DNA of 64,000 nt, taken from NCBI RefSeq assembly GCF_038561935.1, contig NZ_CP102770.1, forward strand, positions 5,270,001 to 5,334,000. The letters are read 5' to 3'. The position numbers and the translations under genes are program-made. Source of the stretch: Myxococcus stipitatus. GTDB lineage: Bacteria > Myxococcota > Myxococcia > Myxococcales > Myxococcaceae. The stretch's first letter is position 1; each line of letters begins with the position of its first letter. A model generated the notes under the pieces. The model made no database searches and was not told the origin of the DNA. It saw only the letters and a list, made by a program, of their open reading frames with translations. Shown in pieces: positions 39,863 through 48,075 of the stretch.

Positions 39863-41022
39863 CCCTTCAGCCCGTTGAAGTCCAGCGAGTACAGGCAGCC
39901 GTTGTTGGAGAGCACGAACAGCTGCGAGCCCGCCACGAAGGGCGCCGCCGAGACACCCGCGCCCGGGTTCCACGCCACGCGCGACTGGCCCGTCTTCGGG
40001 TCCAGGAACAGCAGCGAGCGCTGGTTGGGCACGAGCAACATTCCCTTGGCGAACACCGGGGTGAAGCCCGCTCTTTCGCCCAGGCGGTGCGACCAGAGGA
40101 GCCGTCCGTCCTCGGCCAGATAGGCATCCACCCGGCCATCCCCCACGACGAAGAGCATCTGCCCGCGCGCCAGCAGCGACGTCATGCCGCTGACGGCGTT
40201 CGTCCAGACCACGTCGCCCGTATCCCCGCTGAGCGCGTAGATGCCGTTCTTGTAGGACGCCACGTAGAGCTGCCCGTGCTCGTCCATCGCGGGCGTGGTG
40301 TCCACGTCCAGGAACTCGTTGCCGGCGCCCGAGAGCGACTTCTCCCAGTTCGCCGAGCCGTCCTTCATGCTCAGGGAGACGATGTAGCCGTCGGAGAAAC
40401 CGACGTAGACATTCCCGTTGCGCACCAGCGGCGCCGACGCGCCTCGCACCGTGAAGCCCGACGGAGGATCCCTCCGGTACTGCCAGGCCCAGACGCCATC
40501 CGCGGCCTTCACCGCGAACAGGGTGTCGCTCTCCGAGGCCACCAGCACCAGGCCCTCGGACACCACCGGCACCGTGGCCAGCGACTCGCCGGCCGCGTAC
40601 TGCCACTTCTGCTCGCCCGTCGCGGCGTCCAGCGCGTACAGGATGCCGTCGCCGCCCGGAACGAAGGCCACGCCGTCATGAACCGTGGCTCCCGCCGCGA
40701 AGCGGGTGCTCGTGTTCTTCGACCACTTGACCTGGCCGTCCGGCCCCACACCGCGGATGACACCATCCCGCGTGGCGGCGATGACCGTCTTGCTGCGCGC
40801 GTCGAACGCCGGAGTGGCGACCTCGCGAGGGGCATACTCCAGGAGGGTGGGTGCCACGAGCGGCGCCCACCAGTTCACCGAGAAGTAGTCCAGCGGCGGC
40901 GCCAGCTCCGTGCGAGGCAGCTCCGGATTGCCGTAGCGCGGCAGGGAACTGCAACCGCTCAGGAGACCGACCGCCACGGCGCTCCCCAGCCAATGCCTCC
41001 AGCTCACGAGCTGCTTCCTCAT
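39859..41022 (-). CDS. bamB: BamB-like outer-membrane assembly lipoprotein (PQQ beta-propeller)
   Basis: The 387-residue precursor has lipobox LLSGC (Cys24) and repeated PQQ/WD-like blades (GILYALDAATGEQKWQY, GIYALSGDTGDVVW, DAYLAEDGRLLW). BamB is the accessory lipoprotein of the BAM complex that inserts outer-membrane proteins. Assignment is supported by position: der and a YfgM-like gene sit immediately upstream, the same group as yfgM-bamB-der in Escherichia coli. The stop overlaps the start of the NUDIX gene. An unrelated PQQ-repeat lipoprotein is the alternative. Confidence 0.82.
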   Translation of the reverse strand: MRKQLVSWRHWLGSAVAVGLLSGCSSLPRYGNPELPRTELAPPLDYFSVNWWAPLVAPTLLEYAPREVATPAFDARSKTVIAATRDGVIRGVGPDGQVKWSKNTSTRFAAGATVHDGVAFVPGGDGILYALDAATGEQKWQYAAGESLATVPVVSEGLVLVASESDTLFAVKAADGVWAWQYRRDPPSGFTVRGASAPLVRNGNVYVGFSDGYIVSLSMKDGSANWEKSLSGAGNEFLDVDTTPAMDEHGQLYVASYKNGIYALSGDTGDVVWTNAVSGMTSLLARGQMLFVVGDGRVDAYLAEDGRLLWSHRLGERAGFTPVFAKGMLLVPNQRSLLFLDPKTGQSRVAWNPGAGVSAAPFVAGSQLFVLSNNGCLYSLDFNGLKG

Positions 41023-41031
41023 AGCGTGCTG

Positions 41032-41835
41032 CTACCCCGCGTCCGTGCCAGCGTCCGGCGCGGCCTGCACCAGAGTCGGAATCTTCACACCCTGCGAGGC
41101 CAGCACCGCCAGCCGCTCGCTGGAGAGCCGCGCCGCCGCCGTGTTCGGGTGGTCCGTCGACACCTTCTGCAGGACCGCAGCGGCCTCTTCCTTCTTGTCC
41201 TGGGCGATGAGCATCCGGCCCTTGTGGTACGCGCCCATGCCAACCAGGAACTCGCCGCCACCGGCCGTGGCCATCTGCTCGAAGGACTTGATGGCCTCGT
41301 CGAACTTCTTCTCCGCCTCGAAGGCGTAGCCCTGACCCTCGAGCGCGCCCGCGCGGAGGGGGTCGTTCGCCGCGGCATTCTTCAGGAAGCCGGTGAACGT
41401 GGCCTGCGCGTCCGCGAACTTGCCCAGGCGGAACTGGGCCTCGCCCAGCGACAGGCCCGCGGTGGTCGCGGAGCGGGTGCCCGCGTGCTCCTTGCGGAAG
41501 TCGGTCAGCGCCGTCACCAGTGCCTCATCGCGCTCCTTCAGGTTCTTGAAGGGCGCATCCGTGTCACCGGGCTGCGCGGGCTGCACGCCCTCCACGCCGC
41601 GATCCAGGATGGCGAGCGCCTGGCCCAGGGCCTGGGAGGCCTTCACCTCACCACGCTTGGACACCTCGCTGGCGATGGCCACGCCGATGCCGCCCACGAT
41701 GATGACGGCCACGCCGACACCGATGAGCTTCTGACGCTGGATGAGCCAGTCGCGCGCGTCGGCGCCAACCTTCTGGAAGGTGTCCGGCTGACGAAGTTCC
41801 TGCTGGCGAATCTTCTCGGTCTTGGTTCCAGCCAC
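41032..41835 (-). CDS. YfgM-like tetratricopeptide membrane protein
   Basis: The 267-residue protein has a short cytosolic start, one membrane segment (LIGVGVAVIIVGGIGVAIA, about 37-56), then periplasmic TPR-like helices (AGLSLGEAQFRLGKFADAQ, ALEGQGYAFEAEKKFDEAIKSF, MGAYHKGRMLIAQDKKEEA). E. coli YfgM is a SecYEG-linked periplasmic chaperone partner. The start is GTG at 41833-41835 with GAGAGG nine bases before; an upstream in-frame start would overlap the spacer to der and has no ribosome site. It lies 9 bases before bamB. Confidence 0.82.
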   Translation of the reverse strand: MAGTKTEKIRQQELRQPDTFQKVGADARDWLIQRQKLIGVGVAVIIVGGIGVAIASEVSKRGEVKASQALGQALAILDRGVEGVQPAQPGDTDAPFKNLKERDEALVTALTDFRKEHAGTRSATTAGLSLGEAQFRLGKFADAQATFTGFLKNAAANDPLRAGALEGQGYAFEAEKKFDEAIKSFEQMATAGGGEFLVGMGAYHKGRMLIAQDKKEEAAAVLQKVSTDHPNTAAARLSSERLAVLASQGVKIPTLVQAAPDAGTDAG

Positions 41836-41938
41836 GTCGGTCAACCTCTCTCTGCGCTTCGATGCTCTACCCTGTCGGAGAGCGGGAGAGCGGCGCACTG
41901 TACGGATCGCGCGCCGCGAGTGTCAACGCACGGACGCT

Positions 41939-43318
41939 TCAGTGCTTCCCCTGAAGGTGTGGCTTCTTGCGAGCCGCGCGCTTGGCCTGCCCGGGGCGCG
42001 CCCGGAAGATGAGCCGGATGGGGACTCGCAGGTCGAACGTCTTGCGGAGCTGGTTGGTGATGTACCGCTTGTACATGTCCGGAACGCCTTCCGGATGGTT
42101 GCACGTCACCGTGAAGGTCGGCGGCGCCGCGGCCACCTGGGCGATGTAGTACAGCCGCAGGGGCTTGCCCTTCACGATGGGCGCCGGGTGGTTGTCCACC
42201 ATGTGCTCCAACAGCCGGTTGAGCTGCGGCGTGGGGGCCCGGAACCGGAACTGCTCCGCCAGCTCCACCGCCACGTCCACCACCTTCTCCACCTTGGACC
42301 CCGTCAGCGCGGACGTGAAGATGATGGGCGCATAGCCCACGAACTTCAGCGCGTGCTTGAGGGACTCGCGATACGCGTCCTGACGGCGCGCGTCGGTGTC
42401 CACCAGGTCCCACTTGTTCACCACGATGACCAGCGCGCGGCCGCGCTCCTCGGCCAGGCCCGCCAGCTTCGCGTCCTGGTCCACCGCCGGCTCCGTGGCG
42501 TCCATCAGCAGCACCGCCACGTCGCTGCGCTCCATCACCTTGAGCGCCGCCACCACCGAGTACTTCTCCACCTGGTGGGCGATCGTCTTCTTGCGCCGGA
42601 TGCCCGCGGTGTCCGTGAGCAGGAGCTTGCGGTCCTTGTACGTCAGCGGCGAGTCCACCGGGTCTCGCGTCGTCCCCGGCACGTCGCTGGCCACCACGCG
42701 CTTCTCCTTGAGGATCGCGTTGACCAGCGTGCTCTTGCCCACGTTCGGACGGCCGATGATGGCCATGCGGATGATGCCGTCATCCGGAGGCGCCGTGTCG
42801 CCCTCGCCTTCCTGCTTCGGCGGCAGCTTCTCCACGACCTCGTCGAACAGGCCGTTGACGCCCAGGCCATGCTCGGCGGACAGGGGCTGCACCTCGCCCA
42901 GGCCCAGCTTGTAGAAGTCCGCGGCCAGCGACTGCATCGTGCCCGTCGTGTTGTCCAGCTTGTTGGCCGCGACAATCACCGGCTTGCCGCTCTTGCGCAG
43001 GTAGCTGGCCACCGACTCGTCCGCGGGCGTCACGCCCTCGCGGCCGTCGGTGACGAAAACGATGACGTCGCACTCCTCCACGGCGAGCTGCGCCTGCTCC
43101 CGCACCTGCTGGAGCAAGGAGTCCTTCTCGCCCGGGACGAAGCCGCCCGTGTCGATGAAGGTGAACGAGCGCCCTCCCCACTCCGCGTCGGCGTAGTGGC
43201 GGTCTCTCGTCACACCGGGCATGTCCTCCACCAACGCGAGGCGCCGGCCGATGAGACGGTTGAACAGCGTGCTCTTGCCCACGTTGGGGCGTCCCACAAT
43301 CGCGACCAGCGGCTTCAT
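41939..43318 (-). CDS. der: Ribosome-assembly GTPase Der (EngA)
   Basis: The 459-residue protein has two tandem G domains and a C-terminal KH-like domain. G domain 1 has GRPNVGKST, DTGGF and ANKLD; G domain 2 has GRPNVGKST, DTAGI and NKWD. It matures the 50S subunit. The C-terminus (PIRLIFRARPGQAKRAARKK) is basic, as usual. The ATG at 43316-43318 lies one base past the era stop, so it is coupled to era. Confidence 0.97.
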   Translation of the reverse strand: MKPLVAIVGRPNVGKSTLFNRLIGRRLALVEDMPGVTRDRHYADAEWGGRSFTFIDTGGFVPGEKDSLLQQVREQAQLAVEECDVIVFVTDGREGVTPADESVASYLRKSGKPVIVAANKLDNTTGTMQSLAADFYKLGLGEVQPLSAEHGLGVNGLFDEVVEKLPPKQEGEGDTAPPDDGIIRMAIIGRPNVGKSTLVNAILKEKRVVASDVPGTTRDPVDSPLTYKDRKLLLTDTAGIRRKKTIAHQVEKYSVVAALKVMERSDVAVLLMDATEPAVDQDAKLAGLAEERGRALVIVVNKWDLVDTDARRQDAYRESLKHALKFVGYAPIIFTSALTGSKVEKVVDVAVELAEQFRFRAPTPQLNRLLEHMVDNHPAPIVKGKPLRLYYIAQVAAAPPTFTVTCNHPEGVPDMYKRYITNQLRKTFDLRVPIRLIFRARPGQAKRAARKKPHLQGKH

Positions 43319-43319
43319 C

Positions 43320-44264
43320 TCAGTCGTATCCCAGCTTCTTGAGGCTCTCGGGGCGCTCGCTCCAACGCGGCTCCACGCGGACGCGCAGGTCCAGGTAGAC
43401 GTGCGCGCCCAAGAGGCGCTGCACGGACTTGCGCGCGTCCGTGCCAATCGTCTTCAGCATCTGCCCCTGCTTGCCAATGATGATGGCCTTCTGGCTGTCG
43501 CGCTCCACGTAGATGGAGGCGGCGATGCGGATGAGGCCCCCCAGCTGCCCGGGCGGCGTCCCGGGGCGGGGCTCCCGCTCCGACTCGTCGAAGATGTCCA
43601 CCAGGACGGCCGTCGAGTACGGAATCTCCTGCCGGCAGTGCCGCAGCACCTGCTCGCGGATGTACTCACCGACGAGCGTGCGCTCCTGCTGGTCCGTGAG
43701 CATGTCCTCGTCGAAGATGCGCTCGCCTTCCGGCAGGTGGTCCAGCACCGCCTGGAACAGGCGGTCCACGCCGTCCTTCTCCCGCGCGGAGATGGGGACC
43801 ACCTCCGCGAACGGGAACTCCGTGCGGTACAGGTCGATGAGCGGCAGCAGCGCCGCCTTGGGCAGCGAGTCGATCTTGTTGATGACCAGGAAGGTGGGCT
43901 TGCCCAGCTTTTGGAGCCGCTCGAGGATGGTGCGGTTGCCGGGGCTCACCTCGGGCTTCTCACCCGCGGGCGGCTCGATGAGGAAGAGGACCAGGTCCAC
44001 CTCCTCGGCGGCCTGGAGCGCCGTCTCCACCATGTAGCGGTTGAGCTCCCCCTTGGCCTGGTGGATGCCGGGAGTGTCGATGAAAGCAACCTGCCCCTCG
44101 GGGCGGGTCACCACGCCGAGGATGCGGTTGCGGGTCGTCTGTGGCTTGCCAGAGACGATGGCGATCTTCTCACCGGTGAGCGCGTTGAGCAGGGTGCTCT
44201 TGCCCACGTTGGGTCGTCCGATGAGCGCGGCGAAGCCGCTGCGGTGGTTCTTGGGAGAGGCCAT
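43320..44264 (-). CDS. era: Ribosome-assembly GTPase Era
   Basis: This 314-residue GTPase binds 16S rRNA during 30S maturation. It has GRPNVGKST, DTPGI, NKID and, at the C-terminus, a KH domain with the GKQGQMLKTIG RNA-binding loop (IIIGKQGQ). The ATG at 44262-44264 gives the normal start MASPKNHRSGFAALIGRPN. No strong Shine-Dalgarno precedes it. It is followed by der with a one-base gap. rnc is two genes upstream, echoing the rnc-era association of other bacteria, although a cyclophilin gene intervenes. Confidence 0.97.
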   Translation of the reverse strand: MASPKNHRSGFAALIGRPNVGKSTLLNALTGEKIAIVSGKPQTTRNRILGVVTRPEGQVAFIDTPGIHQAKGELNRYMVETALQAAEEVDLVLFLIEPPAGEKPEVSPGNRTILERLQKLGKPTFLVINKIDSLPKAALLPLIDLYRTEFPFAEVVPISAREKDGVDRLFQAVLDHLPEGERIFDEDMLTDQQERTLVGEYIREQVLRHCRQEIPYSTAVLVDIFDESEREPRPGTPPGQLGGLIRIAASIYVERDSQKAIIIGKQGQMLKTIGTDARKSVQRLLGAHVYLDLRVRVEPRWSERPESLKKLGYD

Positions 44265-44408
44265 TGCTTCGGAGGTGGTCTGGGAGTCCCGAGGATTCCG
44301 GGAGCCCCTCGAGGGGAACTTCCAACAGCGCCCTATAACAGACCACCGCCCCGGGATGTGCCGGAGGCGGCGGTAGGCGGGCAACCTACGGCTGGGTCGT
44401 CGAGCGGG

Positions 44409-45158
44409 TCACCTGGTCATCCGTCTTTGTCCTTCTGCTTCGCCCTTCTCTTTCGGCACCATCACCGGCTTCACAGGCGCATCCGCCGCCGGTCCCTGGG
44501 GAATCACCACTCCCGCAGGGGCCTGTTCTCTCAGCATGACCCGCGTCAGCACGACGGGGGTCTGCGGCCGGTCCCGGTTGTCCCGGGCAACGCCGCCAAT
44601 CTTCTCCACCACCTCGTAGCCCATCACGACCTCGCCGAAGATGGTGTGCCGGTTCGTCAGGTGGTCCGGCGTGCCCGTGGTGATGAAGAACTGGCTGCCG
44701 TTGGTCCCCGGCCCCCGGTTCGCCATGGCCAGCAGGCCCGGCTTGTCGAAGGTCCTCCCGCTCTGGAACTCATCCTCGAAGCGGTAGCCCGGGTCACCAC
44801 TGCCCGTGCCCGTCGGGTCTCCCCCCTGAATCATGAAGCCAGGGATGACCCGGTGGAACACCGTGCCGTCGTAGAGCGGCTTGCGAGACTTGGCCCCCGA
44901 CTTCGGGTCCGTCCACTCCTTCTCGCCCGACGCCAGCCCCACGAAGTTCGCCACCGTCTTGGGGGCATCCTTCGAGAAGAGCCGGACGATGATGTCCCCC
45001 TGGCTCGTCTTGAGGACGGCGTAGATGTCCTTGCCGGACTCCACCCGCCGGCTCCACTTGCCACCCCGAGCCATCACGGGCTGCTTCGCGACAGCCGAGC
45101 CCGCCAGCAGGCAGGCCACCAGCGCGAACGTCAGTCGGAGGGGGGCGGAGGGGCGCAT
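44409..45158 (-). CDS. Periplasmic cyclophilin-type peptidyl-prolyl isomerase
   Basis: The 249-residue precursor has a signal peptide (LTFALVACLLAGSAVA) and a cyclophilin domain. Active-site motifs are FHRVIPGFMIQGGD (Arg, Phe, Met, Gln) and NGSQFFIT. It catalyses cis-trans isomerisation of Xaa-Pro bonds, probably for secreted proteins. A charged C-terminal tail of about 40 residues follows the domain. It lies between rnc and era on the same strand, 44 bases after rnc. Confidence 0.93.
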   Translation of the reverse strand: MRPSAPLRLTFALVACLLAGSAVAKQPVMARGGKWSRRVESGKDIYAVLKTSQGDIIVRLFSKDAPKTVANFVGLASGEKEWTDPKSGAKSRKPLYDGTVFHRVIPGFMIQGGDPTGTGSGDPGYRFEDEFQSGRTFDKPGLLAMANRGPGTNGSQFFITTGTPDHLTNRHTIFGEVVMGYEVVEKIGGVARDNRDRPQTPVVLTRVMLREQAPAGVVIPQGPAADAPVKPVMVPKEKGEAEGQRRMTR

Positions 45159-45202
45159 GGGGGCGGCACCTTATTCCCCACCCCTCTCCCCTCCAAGGGG
45201 TT

Positions 45203-45991
45203 TCACGCCGAGGTGTCACCCGGTGGCACTTCCGGGGTGGACGCCGCCGGGGTCGCCGGCCCTGCCTCGGGTGTCGCGGCGGCCTCGCGCTTGAGCCGCT
45301 CCAACGTCGCCTGCGCGGCACTCTGCTCCGCTTCCTTCTTGCTGCGCCCGGAGGCGCGGGCCAGGGGGGCATCCCCCAGGGTGAGCTCCACCTCGAAGAC
45401 CTTGGAGTGCTCCGGCCCCGTCTCGGACACCACCCGGTAGCGGGGCGACAGCTTCAGCTTCTCGTGGGCCATCTCCTGGAGGAGCGTCTTGTAGTCCAGG
45501 CGGCCCTGGCCACTGGACACCTCGTCCAGGAGCGCCGCGAAGTAGCGGTCCACGAGCGCGCCCGCGGTCTCCAGGCCCGCGCACAGGTAGACGGCGGCGA
45601 AGACAGCCTCGAGCGCGTCCGCCAGCACGGAGTTCTTCTCGCGCCCGCCCGACTGCAGCTCTCCCCGGCCCAGCAGCAGCAGGTCCCCCAGGGGGATGCT
45701 CCGTGCCACCCGCGCCAGCCCGTCCTCGTTGACCACCCGGGCGCGCATCTTGGTGAGGTCGCCCTCCGAGACGCCCGGGAAGCGGTCCATCAGCCGGTGG
45801 CTCACCGCGAGGTTCACCACCGAGTCGCCCAGGAACTCCAGGCGCTGGTTGTCCTTGAGGTCCTTGTCCCGCGACTCATTGACGTAGGTCTTGTGGGTGA
45901 GGGCCTCCAGCGCGATTTCCCTGCGCGAGAACACCAGCCCCAGACGCTTCTCCAGGGCCTCCACCCGCTCCGCCACACTCAGCTTCTCCAC
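45203..45991 (-). CDS. rnc: Ribonuclease III
   Basis: The 262-residue protein has the RNase III signature NQRLEFLGDSVV, the second catalytic Asp/Glu pair in LADALEAVFAAVYL, and a C-terminal dsRNA-binding domain (DYKTLLQEMAHEKLKLSPRY, ASGRSKKEAEQSAA). It cleaves double-stranded rRNA precursors and mRNA hairpins. A Pro/Ala tail of about 25 residues is extra. The start is GTG at 45989-45991, with AGGAG overlapping the end of the upstream gene and a 9-base gap. Confidence 0.96.
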   Translation of the reverse strand: MEKLSVAERVEALEKRLGLVFSRREIALEALTHKTYVNESRDKDLKDNQRLEFLGDSVVNLAVSHRLMDRFPGVSEGDLTKMRARVVNEDGLARVARSIPLGDLLLLGRGELQSGGREKNSVLADALEAVFAAVYLCAGLETAGALVDRYFAALLDEVSSGQGRLDYKTLLQEMAHEKLKLSPRYRVVSETGPEHSKVFEVELTLGDAPLARASGRSKKEAEQSAAQATLERLKREAAATPEAGPATPAASTPEVPPGDTSA

Positions 45992-46000
45992 GGACGTCTC

Positions 46001-46861
46001 TCACTCCTGTGGCGCGTCAGGACCCACGAGCCTCACGGCTTCGGGACGGACCTTCAGCAACGCCGCCACCATCCGGACAATGCCCGGAAATTCATCCAGC
46101 TCGAATCGGCCTGCCCACACCTTGCCCTGGGCACCCGCCAACAGTCCCCGGAAGGTGCGTCCCGCGACCCTCGCGGCGGCGAAGCGGTACGGCCGCCCCT
46201 CCACCTGCAACTGCGCCAACAACTCCAGACTGCTGCGGGGTGGAACCAACGACTCCGCCCCAAACTTCTCCACGATGTCCGAGAAGCGCACCAGCCCCGC
46301 ACCGGGAGGTGGCTGGGGCCGGCTGGCGGGCTCGCCCAGGAGCGCGGCCAGGTAGCCCGTGAGGGCCGCCCGCTCCCGGAACTCCGACAGCTCCAGCGTG
46401 TGCCCCGCACCGCCGGCCACGTCCGACTGGTCCCGCTGCGCCCGCGCGATGCGGAAGTTGCCCAGCCGGTCCGCGGCGAGCAGCACGGCCAGGTCCCCTT
46501 CGACGACCTCGGTGGACAGCTCCAGCGTCTCCGGGTCCACCCGAGGCAGCAGCCCCAGCACCTGGAGCTCCGCGGAGCGGCGCTGCACGTGGAAGATGTG
46601 CTCGTTGAATGCGTCCGACAGCAGCGCCTCGATGTCCGCGACGTCGCTGAGCGCACCCACGAGGATGGGCGCGAGCCCCACCACCGCCGCCGGGGAGATG
46701 GGGATGAGCCGGTCCCCCATCACCTGGAAGGTCACCTCGGCGATGAAGGCCTTGGTCACGGGATTGACGAGAGGCGACGACTCCAGGTCCAGCACCGCCT
46801 CGATGCCGGCCGCATCCTCACGTACCTGAAGCCCGAGTGCTTCCAGCCGTGCCGTGTCCAT
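46001..46861 (-). CDS. Hypothetical protein, unrecognised family
   Basis: The product has 286 residues, acidic, with no signal peptide or membrane segment. Features visible are a hydrophobic-rich N-terminal third (AFIAEVTFQVMG, VVGLAPILVGALSDVADIEALL) and a later FSDIVEKFGAESLVPP segment. I recognise no catalytic motif. The ATG overlaps the acyl-CoA dehydrogenase stop (TGATG) and the gene ends 9 bases before rnc, so it is a coupled member of the dehydrogenase-to-rnc block. Confidence 0.7.
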   Translation of the reverse strand: MDTARLEALGLQVREDAAGIEAVLDLESSPLVNPVTKAFIAEVTFQVMGDRLIPISPAAVVGLAPILVGALSDVADIEALLSDAFNEHIFHVQRRSAELQVLGLLPRVDPETLELSTEVVEGDLAVLLAADRLGNFRIARAQRDQSDVAGGAGHTLELSEFRERAALTGYLAALLGEPASRPQPPPGAGLVRFSDIVEKFGAESLVPPRSSLELLAQLQVEGRPYRFAAARVAGRTFRGLLAGAQGKVWAGRFELDEFPGIVRMVAALLKVRPEAVRLVGPDAPQE

Positions 46862-48006
46862 CAAGCCCCTTTGAAGGTCTCTCTCGCGATGATGGTGCGT
46901 TGGATTTCGCTCGTTCCCTCGCCAATTTCACACAATTTGGCGTCGCGCAGGTAGCGCTCGACGGGGAATTCACGGGTGTAGCCATAGCCACCGTGGATCT
47001 GCACGGCCTTGGCGCTGGCGCGCATGGCCACCTCGGAGGCGAACAGCTTCGCCATCGCGGCCTCCCGGGAGTACGGCTGTCCCGCGTCGGCCAGTCGCGC
47101 CGCGCGGTGGACGAGCAGCCGCGCCGCGTCCGTCTCCGTCTTCATGTCCGCCATCATCCAGCGCAGCGCCTGGAACTCGCCGATGGGCTGGCCGAACGCG
47201 GTGCGCTCCTTCGAGTACCGCACCGACTCCTCCAGCGCGCCCCGGGCCAGGCCCACCGCCAGCGCGCCGATGGTGATGCGGCCGCGGTCGAGGATCTTCA
47301 TCGTGTCGATGAAGCCGTGGTTCACCTCGCCCACGCGGCTCGAGTCGGGGACGACCACGTTCTCCAGGATGAGTTCCGCCGTGTCCGACGAGCGCATGCC
47401 CAGCTTGCCGTGGATGGCGCGCTGGCTGAACCCGGGCAGCCCCTTCTCCAGCAGGAAGGCGGTGATGCCCTTCTGCCGCTTCTCGGGGGCCGTCATCGCG
47501 AGCACCACGAAGACGTCGCCCACGGTGCCCTGGGTGATGAACATCTTGGTGCCGTTGAGCACCCAGTCGTTGCCCTGGCGCACCGCCGTCGTCTTCATCC
47601 CCGACGCGTCCGAGCCGGACCCCGGCTCCGTCAGGCCCCACGCGCCCAGGTACTCACCCGTGGCCAGCTTGGGCAGGTACTTCTCGTGCTGCGCGGCGTT
47701 GCCGAAGACGCGCAGGTGGCTGGTGCCCAGGCCGTTGTGGCTGGCCACCGTCAGCGCCAGCGAGCCGTCGTACCGGGCAATCTCCTCCACGGCCACCGCC
47801 ACGGCGAGCGAGTCCATGGCCGCCCCGCCGTACTTCTCCCCGACGAGGATGCCCATGACGCCGAGCTGTCCCAGCTCGCGCACGACTTCCATGGGGAACT
47901 TCTCCTCCTTGTCCCACTGGCCAGCGTACGGCTTCACCTGGCGTTCGCAGAAGTCTCGGAGGGAGGACTGGAGGGCGCGATGACTCTCGGGAAGTTCGAA
48001 GTCCAT
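46861..48006 (-). CDS. Acyl-CoA dehydrogenase (short or branched chain type)
   Basis: The 381-residue flavoprotein removes two hydrogens from acyl-CoA to give the 2-enoyl-CoA. The N-terminal half has [12 protein letters not shown] (FAD/substrate contact), and the C-terminal half has [14 protein letters not shown] and [10 protein letters not shown]. The Glu in GEGTSE is the usual catalytic base, which is Gly or Ala in isovaleryl-CoA dehydrogenases. A butyryl- or short-chain-type enzyme is therefore the better call despite the leucine-pathway neighbours. The carboxyltransferase gene is 69 bases upstream on the same strand. Confidence 0.92.
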   Translation of the reverse strand: MDFELPESHRALQSSLRDFCERQVKPYAGQWDKEEKFPMEVVRELGQLGVMGILVGEKYGGAAMDSLAVAVAVEEIARYDGSLALTVASHNGLGTSHLRVFGNAAQHEKYLPKLATGEYLGAWGLTEPGSGSDASGMKTTAVRQGNDWVLNGTKMFITQGTVGDVFVVLAMTAPEKRQKGITAFLLEKGLPGFSQRAIHGKLGMRSSDTAELILENVVVPDSSRVGEVNHGFIDTMKILDRGRITIGALAVGLARGALEESVRYSKERTAFGQPIGEFQALRWMMADMKTETDAARLLVHRAARLADAGQPYSREAAMAKLFASEVAMRASAKAVQIHGGYGYTREFPVERYLRDAKLCEIGEGTSEIQRTIIARETFKGA

Positions 48007-48075
48007 GGTCAGGTGGATCTATAGCAAAGGGTTCCGGAAGGCAGAGCGCCTTCCGGACAGGTCAAGATTCTCTAC

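Noticed and set aside
39863-40606. Long N-terminal extension of the NUDIX protein
   Set aside because: It lies wholly across the bamB-like gene in another frame. The GTG in the GTGA overlap gives the normal MutT length.
46861-48006. Isovaleryl-CoA dehydrogenase (LiuA) for the acyl-CoA dehydrogenase
   Set aside because: The Glu in GEGTSEIQR is the usual catalytic base; isovaleryl-CoA dehydrogenases carry Gly/Ala there and use another Glu.
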